Source of the DNA: Sulfobacillus acidophilus DSM 10332
GTDB taxonomy: Bacteria; Bacillota; Sulfobacillia; Sulfobacillales; Sulfobacillaceae
Reading direction: 5' to 3'
DNA: 64,000 bases
Assembly: GCA_000237975.1 (NCBI GenBank)
Contig: CP003179.1
Span: forward strand, 2,758,270-2,822,269
Position 1 is the stretch's first letter. Every line of letters starts with the position of its first letter. This document shows positions 46,511-55,683 of the stretch, one piece after another. The notes beneath the pieces were generated by a model, which made no database searches, was not told where the DNA came from, and saw only the letters and a list, made by a program, of their open reading frames with translations. A program made the position numbers and the translations under genes.

Positions 46511-47158
46511 TCATAGCGTGCCAAATTGCCGGTCTCCCGCATCACCTAACCCGGGAAGAATGTATCCCGATTCGTTGAGCCGTTCATCGACAGCCGCCGT
46601 AAAAATCGGCACGTCGGGATGGCTGGCTCCCACACGGTCAACACCTTCCGGAGCCGCAATGACGCTAATCAGCCGGATGTGCCGGGCGCCTTCATCCTTC
46701 AAGTAATCTAACGCATCCACCGCCGACCCGCCGGTCGCCAACATGGGATCAAGCAATAAAAACGGGTGATCCCGGTAGGCGCTGGGAAAATTGGTATAGT
46801 ACCGAACGGGCTTTAGGGTGTGATGATCCCGGTATAACCCCAAATGTGACACGATGGCCCCCGGAATGACGTCCCGAAAGCCCTCGACCAGACCCAATCC
46901 GGCCCGCAAAACCGGAACCAAAATGGGTACTTGGGCCAATTCGGCGCCAACGGCCGGAGCCATCGGCGTCACTACCGAAACCGGCACCGTCTCTAAAAAC
47001 TCCAGTACCGGATACGCCATGAGGCGGGCAATCGCCGTCAGATGCAGCCGAAACTGATCAGCCGGCGTGTTCCGATCCCTCAATCTCGTCAGATGAACCC
47101 GCAAAAGCGGGTGATCCACCACTATCATAGATTGTCTCAATGCGACCTTTCCCGCCAA
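46511..47158 (-). CDS. upp: Uracil phosphoribosyltransferase
   Basis: This 215-residue enzyme makes UMP from uracil and PRPP. The PRPP-binding loop is LLLDPMLATGGSAVDALDYL and the C-terminal uracil-binding region is YILPGLGDAGDRQFGT. TTG 47158 has GGAGG eight bases upstream. Order rpiB...upp-atp follows Bacillus except that glyA is missing. It would also recycle uracil released by the pseudouridine pathway further upstream. Confidence 0.95.
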   Translation of the reverse strand: MAGKVALRQSMIVVDHPLLRVHLTRLRDRNTPADQFRLHLTAIARLMAYPVLEFLETVPVSVVTPMAPAVGAELAQVPILVPVLRAGLGLVEGFRDVIPGAIVSHLGLYRDHHTLKPVRYYTNFPSAYRDHPFLLLDPMLATGGSAVDALDYLKDEGARHIRLISVIAAPEGVDRVGASHPDVPIFTAAVDERLNESGYILPGLGDAGDRQFGTL

Positions 47159-47179
47159 GACGAGAACCTCCTGCGGTCC

Positions 47180-47632
47180 TTATAAGGCTTGGCCTTCTTT
47201 TTCAATCTGAAGAATTTTTTCAACCCGACGCATGTGCCGACCACCGGAAAACGGCGTCGAGAGAAACACTTGGAGAATCTCTTGCGCCAGCGGTAGCGCA
47301 ACAAAGCGCGCCCCCATGGTTAACACGTTGGCGTCATTGTGTTCTCGGGCCAATCGGGCCGATACCACATCATGCGCCAATGCAGCCCGCACGCCGGGGA
47401 TTTTGTTGGCCACCATGCACATCCCTTGCCCACTGCCACAGACGAGGAGTCCTCGCTCCACATCGCCTCGAGCAACGGCCTCGGCCACCTTGGCTGCGTA
47501 ATCGGGGTAGTCCACTGACTCGTCGCTAAATGTCCCAAAGTCTTCCACATCCCACCCTTGGTCAATCAAAAAATTAACCAACGGTTCTTTTAACGGCCAT
47601 CCTGCGTGGTCCGCCCCTACCGCAATCCGCAT
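47180..47632 (-). CDS. rpiB: Ribose-5-phosphate isomerase B
   Basis: This 150-residue enzyme interconverts ribose-5-phosphate and ribulose-5-phosphate. The N-terminus MRIAVGADHAGWPLKE holds the substrate-binding Asp8-His9, and the catalytic cysteine lies in LLVCGSGQGMCMVANK (about C65). ATG 47632 follows GGGGAGG. Confidence 0.95.
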   Translation of the reverse strand: MRIAVGADHAGWPLKEPLVNFLIDQGWDVEDFGTFSDESVDYPDYAAKVAEAVARGDVERGLLVCGSGQGMCMVANKIPGVRAALAHDVVSARLAREHNDANVLTMGARFVALPLAQEILQVFLSTPFSGGRHMRRVEKILQIEKEGQAL

Positions 47633-47654
47633 GGCTACCTCCCCAAATCGTTAG

Positions 47655-48125
47655 TTACTCCTCTGGCTGAATCTGATGCCTATCATGTGTTTGTAACCGG
47701 GCTTTCAATGCAAATAAGTGTGCCCGAATATTTTCGGCAACTGCGCGATACATATCCCGGTCACCGCCAATCGGGTCCGGAATGTCCCCCTGAGAGCCCA
47801 CAAATTCCGATAAGACAAAGGTTTTATGCTGCCATTGGGGCTTCAGCTGCTGAACCCGTTCCGCTTGCGCCCGGGTCATCGTAAGAATCAGGTCGGGTTC
47901 TTCCGTAATCTCGGACAAATCCCGAGAACGGTGACGGCTGAGATCACCGCCGAAGGCGGCCACTGCCTCTTGGGCATAGGGCGCCGCCGGTTGCCCCGAC
48001 CAGGCGGAAACGCCTGCCGATTGAGCTCGGGGCACATCATCCCAGGCGTTCCATAAAGCTTCCGCCATGGGACTCCGGCAGGTGTTTCCCGTACAGACAA
48101 ATAATAAGGCATTGGGCTTCTTCAT
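47655..48125 (-). CDS. Low-molecular-weight protein tyrosine (or arginine) phosphatase
   Basis: This 156-residue phosphatase has the P-loop C11-TGNTC-R17-SPMAEAL and the general-acid aspartate in GDIPDPIGGD. It corresponds by position to Bacillus ywlE, an arginine phosphatase acting against McsB-made phosphoarginine; YwlE also carries the threonine in CTGNTCRS seen here. No mcsB is in the window, so arginine specificity is only suggested. The start overlaps the tsaC stop by four bases. Confidence 0.9.
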   Translation of the reverse strand: MKKPNALLFVCTGNTCRSPMAEALWNAWDDVPRAQSAGVSAWSGQPAAPYAQEAVAAFGGDLSRHRSRDLSEITEEPDLILTMTRAQAERVQQLKPQWQHKTFVLSEFVGSQGDIPDPIGGDRDMYRAVAENIRAHLFALKARLQTHDRHQIQPEE

Positions 48126-49129
48126 GGCTCCACCTTATCCGTACAGGCCTTTTCCACACGATTGGTCACAGCTAGGCCTAGACCCGCCATCATGTCCCAG
48201 ACTACCACAATTCGGTCCGGTTGACGACGGTCTGCGGCGCGCAAGGCAGAAAAAAGCCGTGAAGCCGCACTCTGGTCATCGGTCCCTAAGCTCTCCCGGG
48301 CAATGATGCGCGGATCGGCCGGCAAGTGCCGCAAAATCGGTTCGAGCGCCACCACCGCCACCGACCCCCACGAGGGTAAAAAATCCTCGAATAGCCGCAT
48401 AGTCTGATCCGGATCGGCCGACTTGACCCATATCGCCGGAGTATCCGGCGCATAATGCCGATATTTCATGCCGGGGGAGCGGGCCGGCCCGGCCTGTGTC
48501 CCTCGCGATAGGGTACCGATCACCGCTTCCAGCGCCTCGGCCGGAACGCCGCCCGGCCGGAGGAGGGTAGGCGGATTCGTCGTACAATCGACCACCGTCG
48601 ATTCCACCCCCACCCGCGTAGGGCCCCCGTCAATAATCCACCCGATGCGTCCATCCATGTCCACCCGAACCGCATCGGCGGTCGTCGGGCTAGGCCGGCC
48701 CGAGCGGTTGGCGCTCGGCGCCGCAATCGGACGCCCCAACCCGCGAATTAACGCTTGCGCTACCGGATGGGCCGGAGCCCGCACCGCAACGGTCGAAAGG
48801 CCCGCCCGCACAACCTCCGGAATCCGAGGATGGGCCGGCACCACCACCGTTAAGGGACCCGGCCAAAAATGTTCAATCAATTTTTCGGCCACCGGGGGAA
48901 TCTTCTCCGCCACTAAGAAAGCCAGGTCGACCGGGTCCGCCACATGTAAAATCAACGGGTTATCGGCCGGTCGCCCCTTCGCGGCAAATATCAGGCGGCA
49001 GGCTTCCGCATTTAATCCGTCGGCCCCGAGGCCATAGACCGTTTCTGTTGGAAACGCCACCAGTTCGCCTCTGGCCAAAGCCGCGACCGCCATATTCAAG
49101 TCCTCCGGCCCGATGATACGGGTATTCAT
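48122..49129 (-). CDS. tsaC: L-threonylcarbamoyladenylate synthase (Sua5/YwlC type)
   Basis: This 335-residue enzyme makes threonylcarbamoyl-AMP for the t6A modification of tRNAs that read ANN codons. The catalytic YrdC domain (about 1-200) contains AFPTETVYGLGADG and KGRPADNPLILHV, with SANRSGRPSPTTA. The C-terminal Sua5 extension begins at SPGMKYRHYAP. The length marks the two-domain Sua5 form. ATG 49129 is the natural start. Confidence 0.95.
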   Translation of the reverse strand: MNTRIIGPEDLNMAVAALARGELVAFPTETVYGLGADGLNAEACRLIFAAKGRPADNPLILHVADPVDLAFLVAEKIPPVAEKLIEHFWPGPLTVVVPAHPRIPEVVRAGLSTVAVRAPAHPVAQALIRGLGRPIAAPSANRSGRPSPTTADAVRVDMDGRIGWIIDGGPTRVGVESTVVDCTTNPPTLLRPGGVPAEALEAVIGTLSRGTQAGPARSPGMKYRHYAPDTPAIWVKSADPDQTMRLFEDFLPSWGSVAVVALEPILRHLPADPRIIARESLGTDDQSAASRLFSALRAADRRQPDRIVVVWDMMAGLGLAVTNRVEKACTDKVEP

Positions 49130-49150
49130 CAGATGCCTCCCATTTTCTAT

Positions 49151-50410
49151 TTAAAATCGTATAAGCAAAAAGAGGGCCCCCGCCAACACCGACAGCGTCG
49201 CCACTTTAAGACCAAAACCCAAGTAACGTCGAAAATTAAGAGGATATCCCCGTTCAAGGGCCAGTCCTTGCACGACGACATTGGCCGACGCCCCGATGAG
49301 GGTTGCATTTCCTCCCAGTGCCGCCCCCATCGCCAACGCGGTCCATAAAGCGGCGGCTTGATCCGGCTGGGTGGCGACCACCCGCAACAATACCGGAATC
49401 AGTGCCGCCACCAACGGCACATTATCCAAGAGTGCCGAAAGCCCCGCCGATCCTAAAAATAGCGCGAGCGGCAGGGTACTACCGGTTCCCCAGTGACCTA
49501 GCCAACTGGCCAGCCGACCGACCAAACCAGTACTTTCCAAAGCACCGACAATAATAAATACCCCGATGAAAAACCCCAACGTGCCATAGTCTATCGCGTG
49601 ACGCCAACGATCCGGCGTCTCTCCGAGATAGAGCATGCCCAAAACCGCGCCTCCGGCCGCTATGGCCCCGACGGGAATATGCCAGGCGGACTGAAAGATA
49701 AACCCGACAAACATGGCGGCCAAAATCACCAGTAACCCGGATAATTTTTCCGGGTGCCGAACGGACAAAATCCCCTGCGACCTCCCCGCCGCCGAAGAAT
49801 GTCCCGGTTTTAGCGGTTTAAGTTGTACAAGCCAGGGTATATTGATGCCGACGAGGAGAAGGATAACCAAAGACGACGGACCGAGTAAAACGAGAAAGCG
49901 ATCAAAGGGGATATGAGCGGCCGTTCCAATCATCATGTTCGGGGGATCCCCGATTAAGGTCGCCATCCCGCCCAAATTACTGGCCACCACTTCCAGCATC
50001 AGATAAGGAACCGGTTCTTGGTCGAGATCTTCGGCGGCTTGGATTAATGCCGGAGAAAGCAGCAACACCGTTGTCACATTATCTAAAAACGCCGAAACAA
50101 CCGCTGTGGCAATAAAAAAAATGCCCGCCAACCGCCAAGGATTCTCGTGAACATGCGCTTTCAGCCATCGGCTAAGAATGGCAAACAGCCCTGCTTCACC
50201 CAAAAGCGCGACCATAATCATCATGCCGGCCAGAAGCCCTATCGTATTCCAATCGATGAGGCTCATCGCCTGGGTTAAAGGCACAACTCCGGCCACCACG
50301 AGAGCGCCTGCGAGCCCCAGAGCCACCCAAGCCCGATGAAACCAATCCCCGAGCAACAAGACGTAAAGTGCCACTAAAGCCGCTAATGCCACCCATTCGG
50401 CCAAACTCAT
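49151..50410 (-). CDS. ArsB/NhaD-type ion permease (SLC13-like)
   Basis: This 419-residue protein has about eleven hydrophobic segments. The repeated motifs SAFLDNVTTVLLLSPALIQAAEDL and SALLDNVPLVAALIPVLLRV, and the twin NLGGMATLIGDPPNMMIG and GAALGGNATLIGASANVVVQ, identify the ion transporter superfamily branch with ArsB and NhaD. Arsenite, sodium or anion transport cannot be separated from sequence. No ars genes are adjacent. ATG 50410 has GGGGGAT upstream; ATG 50416 would be too close. Confidence 0.87.
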   Translation of the reverse strand: MSLAEWVALAALVALYVLLLGDWFHRAWVALGLAGALVVAGVVPLTQAMSLIDWNTIGLLAGMMIMVALLGEAGLFAILSRWLKAHVHENPWRLAGIFFIATAVVSAFLDNVTTVLLLSPALIQAAEDLDQEPVPYLMLEVVASNLGGMATLIGDPPNMMIGTAAHIPFDRFLVLLGPSSLVILLLVGINIPWLVQLKPLKPGHSSAAGRSQGILSVRHPEKLSGLLVILAAMFVGFIFQSAWHIPVGAIAAGGAVLGMLYLGETPDRWRHAIDYGTLGFFIGVFIIVGALESTGLVGRLASWLGHWGTGSTLPLALFLGSAGLSALLDNVPLVAALIPVLLRVVATQPDQAAALWTALAMGAALGGNATLIGASANVVVQGLALERGYPLNFRRYLGFGLKVATLSVLAGALFLLIRF

Positions 50411-50446
50411 CGGCATATCCCCCTTCGCCTACCCGGGTCTGGGGGA

Positions 50447-50773
50447 TTATACGCCGGACTCGTCCTGTTCACGACTCGCCAAGAACTTTAGCCAGGCATC
50501 AAACCCGCCTTGTAACTTATAAACGCCGGCGACGCCTTGTTGTTCCAAGACTTCAGCCGCATAGTCACTGGCCCCTTTCCCGAATTGGCAGTAGACCACG
50601 ACCGACGTCTCCGGGTCCCACCCCTGCGGCTCATCTTCCAGATCCAACACCGGAATGTGCCGCGACCCGGGAATGAATCCGCCGACTTGGCCCATCCGGA
50701 CATCCAGCAAGGTGAGCGGTTTTTGTTCCTTGACCCATTCAAATAACTCTTTCGCGGTAACCCACTCAGCCAT
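50447..50773 (-). CDS. Single-domain rhodanese-like protein
   Basis: This 108-residue domain has LLDVRMGQVGGFIPGSRHIPV and the active-site loop VVVYCQFGKGASDYAAEVL, with the catalytic Cys at about 62. It probably transfers sulfane sulfur; the partner is unknown. The start overlaps the prmC stop by eight bases. Confidence 0.9.
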   Translation of the reverse strand: MAEWVTAKELFEWVKEQKPLTLLDVRMGQVGGFIPGSRHIPVLDLEDEPQGWDPETSVVVYCQFGKGASDYAAEVLEQQGVAGVYKLQGGFDAWLKFLASREQDESGV

Positions 50774-51611
50774 GAAAACCCTCCCATCGACCCATGACCA
50801 CGCGATCCCATCCGGCTAAATCTTGGCGCACCGCGACCGCTTGAAATCCTTCGTCACGCATGTCGCGGGCGATGTGGTCGGCCTGGCGGTACCCGCATTC
50901 CAAGAGAAGCCACCCGCCGGAGACCAGATGTCGTCGGGATTCCCTGATCAGTCGCCGTATCAACCGGAGGCCATCGGGTTCACAAACCAGTGCCGACCGG
51001 GGTTCATAGGCACACTCAGGGTCCACGTCACCCCATTCGTCCGGCGCGATATACGGTAAATTGGCGATAACCATTTCAATCGGTTCATAAACCGGGTCTA
51101 AGAGATCTCCCTGCCGCCAATCCACCGCCAGTGCCAAACGTTCCCCGTTCGTGCGGGCCACCTCGAGGGCCTCGGCACTGATATCGGTGCCGATCACATG
51201 CCAAAGGGGCGCATGTTGTTTGACGGCTAACCCAATTGCCCCCGATCCGGTGCCCACATCCACAACGGTCCAATGCTGCCCCGCATAGTGCTCCAATGCC
51301 GCCTCGACTAACACCTCGGTATCCGGACGAGGAATCAGTACCGCCGGCGTCACAGAAAAACGCAGTCCATAAAATTCTTTTTCCCCGGTAATATATGCGT
51401 ACGGCCAACGTTGCCGGCGCTGTTCCACCACTTGGGAAAATTGCCGACAGAGCGCCTCGTCCACCGCTCCGCCCCGTAAAACCCACCATTCGTACGGCTT
51501 TTTGGTGATGAACTCCCATAACAGACGGGCTTCCGATACCGGGTCGTCGAGACCTGCACTCTTTAAGCGGGCCACTCCCGCCCGCCAAACGTCTTGCCAC
51601 GTCTCCATCAT
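50766..51611 (-). CDS. prmC: Peptide chain release factor N5-glutamine methyltransferase
   Basis: This 281-residue SAM-dependent enzyme methylates the GGQ glutamine of RF1 and RF2. The SAM motif DVGTGSGAIGLAV starts at about 118. The catalytic N-x-P-Y motif is N184-LPY, where many homologues have NPPY. The start ATG overlaps the prfA stop, so enzyme and substrate are co-translated. Confidence 0.93.
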   Translation of the reverse strand: MMETWQDVWRAGVARLKSAGLDDPVSEARLLWEFITKKPYEWWVLRGGAVDEALCRQFSQVVEQRRQRWPYAYITGEKEFYGLRFSVTPAVLIPRPDTEVLVEAALEHYAGQHWTVVDVGTGSGAIGLAVKQHAPLWHVIGTDISAEALEVARTNGERLALAVDWRQGDLLDPVYEPIEMVIANLPYIAPDEWGDVDPECAYEPRSALVCEPDGLRLIRRLIRESRRHLVSGGWLLLECGYRQADHIARDMRDEGFQAVAVRQDLAGWDRVVMGRWEGFHG

Positions 51612-52687
51612 TAGGCTTCCCGACGCATGCGCTCTTCTTCGGCTGCGGCGTGCAGTGCCTCAATCAACTCGTCTAAATCGCCGTCCAAGATGGCTTCAAT
51701 GCGATGAAGGGTTAGCCCAATGCGATGATCGGTTACGCGCCCCTGGGGAAAATTATACGTTCGGATTCGCTCGGAACGGTCGCCCGTACCCACTTGTGAG
51801 CGCCGTTCGTCCCGGATGGCGTTGGCCGCCTCTGTCTCATAAAGATCTTGCAATCGCGATCGTAAAATCCGCATGGCTTTTTCCCGGTTTTTCAATTGGG
51901 ATTTCTCGTCTTGACAATACACCACGATGCCTGTGGGCAAGTGAGTAATGCGCACGGCCGACTCGGTTTTGTTCACGTGCTGACCGCCGGCCCCGCTGGC
52001 TCGTTGGGTGTCAATCCGGAGTTCGTCGGGATTGATGACCACGTCGGTCTCTTCGGCTTCCGGGAGCACGGCGACCGTCACCGTCGACGTATGAATACGG
52101 CCTTGGGCTTCGGTCACCGGTACCCGTTGCACCCGATGCACGCCACTTTCATACTTCAACAGGCTATAGGCTCCCCGGCCTTCAATCATGAAGATAATTT
52201 CTTTAAAGCCTCCAATATCGGTCGGGCTTGACGAAAGCACTTCCGTCCGCCAGCCGTGACGCTCCGCGAACCGCACATACATCCGGTACAACTCGGCCGC
52301 AAATAAGGCCGCTTCGTCCCCCCCGGCCCCGCCGCGAATTTCCATAATGACATTTTTACTGTCATTGGGATCCCGCGGTGCCAAGAGTTGTTGAATCTCC
52401 CGTTCCCATCGGTCTAATGCCTGACGTAACCGCTCAACTTCGCTTTCCGCCCACTGGCGAGCCTCGGGATCGTCATCTCGCGCCATATCTTTCGCCACTT
52501 CCAAATCCGCTTCGGCCGCCACATACGCCTCATAGGTATGCACTAATTGTTCGGCCTCCGCCAGCTCTTGCCCGTACTTTCGGGCGAGCTCGGGATTGGA
52601 CGCCACGGTCGGATTGGCCATCTCTTCTTGCAACTCTAGATATCGTGCCTTTGCCGACTCGCATCGGGCACGCTGAATCTCGTCCAT
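51611..52687 (-). CDS. prfA: Peptide chain release factor 1
   Basis: This 358-residue factor ends translation at UAG and UAA. The stop-recognition motif is P-V-T ([13 protein letters not shown]), the PxT form of RF1, and the catalytic GGQ is in [17 protein letters not shown] 52687 is the family start; the longer frame to 52738 overlaps the rpmE terminator. RF1 is the factor that would act at the amber codon in the HD-GYP gene. Confidence 0.95.
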   Translation of the reverse strand: MDEIQRARCESAKARYLELQEEMANPTVASNPELARKYGQELAEAEQLVHTYEAYVAAEADLEVAKDMARDDDPEARQWAESEVERLRQALDRWEREIQQLLAPRDPNDSKNVIMEIRGGAGGDEAALFAAELYRMYVRFAERHGWRTEVLSSSPTDIGGFKEIIFMIEGRGAYSLLKYESGVHRVQRVPVTEAQGRIHTSTVTVAVLPEAEETDVVINPDELRIDTQRASGAGGQHVNKTESAVRITHLPTGIVVYCQDEKSQLKNREKAMRILRSRLQDLYETEAANAIRDERRSQVGTGDRSERIRTYNFPQGRVTDHRIGLTLHRIEAILDGDLDELIEALHAAAEEERMRREA

Positions 52688-52720
52688 CGGACCCCTGTCT
52701 CCTTTAATTTTTTCGGCAAA

Positions 52721-52747
52721 ATAAAAAAACAGAGCCACCGGCTCTGT
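52721..52747 (-). terminator. Terminator after rpmE
   Basis: On the minus strand ACAGAGCC-GGT-GGCTCTGT followed by seven T. It lies between rpmE and prfA, so prfA probably has another promoter or depends on read-through. Confidence 0.85.
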
Positions 52748-52756
52748 TTCAGGGCG

Positions 52757-52960
52757 CTATTTAATGCCGTACCGCTTCTTAAACCGCTCGACCCGGCCCC
52801 CGGAGTCCACAATGCGCTGCTGACCGGTGTACAGCGGGTGGCATTGGCCACAAATTTCAATGTGTAAGTTTTCCCGTGTCGACCCCACATGATAGACCGC
52901 GCCACACGAGCAGGTTACCGTGGTGCGGTAATATGGCGGATGAATATCCGATTTCACCAT
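52757..52960 (-). CDS. rpmE: 50S ribosomal protein L31 (zinc-binding form)
   Basis: This 67-residue protein begins MVKSDIHPPYYRTTVTCSCG and carries CSC and CGQC cysteine motifs that bind zinc, which defines the C+ form. A C- paralogue for zinc starvation is not in the window. ATG 52960 follows AAGGTG. Confidence 0.95.
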   Translation of the reverse strand: MVKSDIHPPYYRTTVTCSCGAVYHVGSTRENLHIEICGQCHPLYTGQQRIVDSGGRVERFKKRYGIK

Positions 52961-53065
52961 GTTCACCTTCTTCCGTTCGCCCAAAGCATCAGCGACTATC
53001 TTAACAAATCCCTAAACCGGTTGCAAGCACGCGATCTCGTTTTCGCGTCCACCACGAAAAGCCCT

Positions 53066-53872
53066 TCAAATGGCGCCCAGCCGCGATACGGCCTGCCGCC
53101 CGCGTTCAATCGCTCGCCGGGCCGCCGCCTGCGGCGCGAGGCCGCGGGCCAATCCTGCGGCAAAACTCCCCGCCACGGCATCCCCGGCACCCGTGGTATC
53201 CACAACCCGAGAGGCCGGGGTTACCTCGATGTCGACCCAATGATGCCGGTCCCATAAGCGTGCGCCCTTCGGTCCGAGCTTTAATAAGACATTAGGGGCT
53301 AGCGGCCGCCCTAATGCTTCCCATTCGTCGTGATTGGGTAGCACCCAGTCAACCCGATCCAATAATCCGCGAACATCTCGCGCCAAATCGGCATGCGCCG
53401 GATCCAGCAAAATGGTCATCTGGTGCTGATGCGCCCAGTCCAGCCACCGTAAAACGCGTTCGGGCCCACCCGGTCGACCCCATAAATAGCCGGACAACAG
53501 GAGAAGTCGTGCCGGTGGGACATTTCTCGGATTAACGTCGGGCCCTCGTCCGGACTGGGTTATGAGCGCCCGCTCACCATCCGGCCGAACGAAGGAGACC
53601 ACCTGGGTGAGAGGGTCACTATGGGTGAACACCCCGGTAATCCCCCATTGTTCAATTTGCCGAGCCAATTGCCGGCTTATTGGATCGGTCCCGATTTGGG
53701 TTACCAAGCATACCTCGGCTGATTCGCCTCGCGCCGCCAACGCCATGTTGAGGCCTTGGCCGCCTGGGCCTTGATGAATGTGAGCCGGAATGTCCCGGTT
53801 GAATTGCGGCATGTCGGCCGTCTGCACGATAATATCCCAAGCCGTATCCCCGACCACTATGACATCATGCAT
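53066..53872 (-). CDS. psuK: PfkB family kinase, probable pseudouridine kinase
   Basis: This 268-residue kinase has the N-terminal PfkB motif GPGGQGLNMALAARG and the C-terminal signature VVDTTGAGDAVAGSFAAGLA with the catalytic aspartate. The family alone would allow several sugars or nucleosides. Overlap by eight bases with psuG makes pseudouridine (to pseudouridine 5'-phosphate) the likely substrate. ATG 53872 has no strong ribosome site, which fits translational coupling. Confidence 0.82.
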   Translation of the reverse strand: MHDVIVVGDTAWDIIVQTADMPQFNRDIPAHIHQGPGGQGLNMALAARGESAEVCLVTQIGTDPISRQLARQIEQWGITGVFTHSDPLTQVVSFVRPDGERALITQSGRGPDVNPRNVPPARLLLLSGYLWGRPGGPERVLRWLDWAHQHQMTILLDPAHADLARDVRGLLDRVDWVLPNHDEWEALGRPLAPNVLLKLGPKGARLWDRHHWVDIEVTPASRVVDTTGAGDAVAGSFAAGLARGLAPQAAARRAIERGRQAVSRLGAI

Positions 53873-54758
53873 GATACGCTGCAATGGCCCCCGCAAGCCC
53901 GGCATTGGCGACGAGAAGCGCGATGTTGGCCGCCTTTAATTGGTCCCCGGCTCGCTCGTTTAAATAGCCTAACAGATAAGGCGTTGTCGCTTTGCCTCGA
54001 ACGCCGTGCATAGCGGCTTCGTGTAGCGCCTCGTCAATGAGCCGGTCAACTAAGGCCGGCGACACACTTTCGGGTCCCGGCTGTACCACCAGCAGGGCTT
54101 GAGACAAATGCGCCCGGTTCATCGCGTGACGGACCGCGATAACTTCCGATACCTGATCGACACGGCCGGTAACCGGTAACCCGGTCGTCCGCACATAAAA
54201 ACCGGGCAATTCATCCGTTTGGAAGCCGAGTACCGGTATCCCCAGAGACTCGAGAAATTCAGCCGTCTTGGGGAGGTCGAGGATACTTTTGGCCCCGGCG
54301 GACACCACGGTAATCGGTACCTGAGCTAGCAGATATAAATCTGTTGAGACATCCCAGGTTTTTTCCGCTCCCCGATGCACCCCGCCAATACCGCCGGTTG
54401 CAAATACCGTGATGCCCACCTGATGGGCCATATACGCAGTCAAGGCCACGGTGGTTCCCCCATTAACCCCCCGCGCGACCGCCAACCCGATATCCCGGAT
54501 GGAGCATTTTTCTGGCCGATCCAGCAAGGCCTCCCAATCTCCCGGCGTTAAGCCCACTACGGGGCGTCCCCGGAGGATTCCCATCACGGCCGGCACCGCA
54601 CCCGCTTGACGAACGGCTTGGGCCATCCGGTGCATCGTCTCCAGGTTATCCGGATAAGGCAGGCCATGTGTCAAAACTGCCGTCTCCAATGCCACGACAC
54701 CCCGACCATCCTCGAGGGCTGCTTTGACCTCGTCTCCAATCCTCCATAGCGAATCCAT
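53865..54758 (-). CDS. psuG: Pseudouridine-5'-phosphate glycosidase
   Basis: This 297-residue enzyme splits pseudouridine 5'-phosphate into uracil and ribose 5-phosphate. Diagnostic stretches are VALETAVLTHGLPYPDNL, NGGTTVALTAYMAHQVGITVFATGGIGGVHRGAEKTWDVS, VSAGAKSILDLPKTAEFLESLGIPVLGFQTDELPGFYVR and the C-terminal RGKATTPYLLGYLNE. Products could enter metabolism through upp and rpiB, both in this window. The ATG directly abuts the stop of the permease gene. Confidence 0.95.
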   Translation of the reverse strand: MDSLWRIGDEVKAALEDGRGVVALETAVLTHGLPYPDNLETMHRMAQAVRQAGAVPAVMGILRGRPVVGLTPGDWEALLDRPEKCSIRDIGLAVARGVNGGTTVALTAYMAHQVGITVFATGGIGGVHRGAEKTWDVSTDLYLLAQVPITVVSAGAKSILDLPKTAEFLESLGIPVLGFQTDELPGFYVRTTGLPVTGRVDQVSEVIAVRHAMNRAHLSQALLVVQPGPESVSPALVDRLIDEALHEAAMHGVRGKATTPYLLGYLNERAGDQLKAANIALLVANAGLAGAIAAYHA

Positions 54759-55682
54759 TTATAATGACTCCTCTTGATATGGAATCCCGTCGGCCGCCGG
54801 CGGCGTGGTGCGTCCCACGATTCCTGCTACGGCTACCACCGTCAAAAGATAGGGTACCATTAATACGATATCGGGAGGGATAACCGAACCTTGTAGCTGA
54901 ATCGAAAGGGCCGATAAAAAGCCGAACATCAACCCGGCCCACACCACCCCGGACGGTCGCCAGTTGCCTAAAATCATGGCGGCCAGCGCAATATATCCGC
55001 GGCCCGCCGTCATATCGACCGTAAAGCCGTTTAAGACGCCGATGGACAAATAGGCCCCGGCAATCCCCGATAAAACTCCGGATAAGAGCACACCGGACAA
55101 TTGATAACGGCGGACCTTTAATCCGGCACTACGTCCGGCCTGCGGTTTTTCCCCCATCGACCGCAACCGTAATCCCCATGGAGTCCGAAACAAGGCATAT
55201 TGCGCCGCCAACAAGACCGGGATCAACAGATAGGTCAACACGTTTTCTTGGGACAAGGCGGGTCCGATGACGGGAATGCCGGACAAGAACGCCAAATGCC
55301 ACGTCGGCAACGACGGGGTACTAATCGGCGTTCCATTATAGCCATAAAACGCATCCAGCAAATAACCCGTCAGGCCTAACGCCAAGAGGTTGACCGCCAT
55401 CCCCACGACCACTTGATCGGCTTTCAAAACTAATGCGGCCCAAGAGAACAAGAGCGCCATCGCCGCCCCGCTCAGAACCCCCATCCCAAGCCCGATCCAC
55501 GCGTTGTGGGTCATCGCGGCAAACGCCACCGAGACGAAGGCCGACGTCAACATCATCCCTTCCATGGCGATATTCACCACACCGCCCCGTTCGGAAAACA
55601 TCCCGCCCAGGGCGGCATAAATTAACGGAACGGCAATGGAGATTGTCAAGGTCCAGAGTTCCGGATTGAGCAACAAATGCAT
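54759..55682 (-). CDS. nupQ: Nucleoside ABC transporter permease, second subunit
   Basis: This 307-residue membrane protein has eight to nine hydrophobic segments. GGMFSERGGVVNIAMEGMMLTSAF and GTPWGLRLRSMGEKPQAGRSAGLKVRRYQLSGVLLSG are typical of BMP-linked permeases (YufQ/NupQ type). ATG 55682 follows AAGGAGG. It works with the permease at 55684 and the ATPase at 56748. Confidence 0.92.
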   Translation of the reverse strand: MHLLLNPELWTLTISIAVPLIYAALGGMFSERGGVVNIAMEGMMLTSAFVSVAFAAMTHNAWIGLGMGVLSGAAMALLFSWAALVLKADQVVVGMAVNLLALGLTGYLLDAFYGYNGTPISTPSLPTWHLAFLSGIPVIGPALSQENVLTYLLIPVLLAAQYALFRTPWGLRLRSMGEKPQAGRSAGLKVRRYQLSGVLLSGVLSGIAGAYLSIGVLNGFTVDMTAGRGYIALAAMILGNWRPSGVVWAGLMFGFLSALSIQLQGSVIPPDIVLMVPYLLTVVAVAGIVGRTTPPAADGIPYQEESL

Positions 55683-55683
55683 G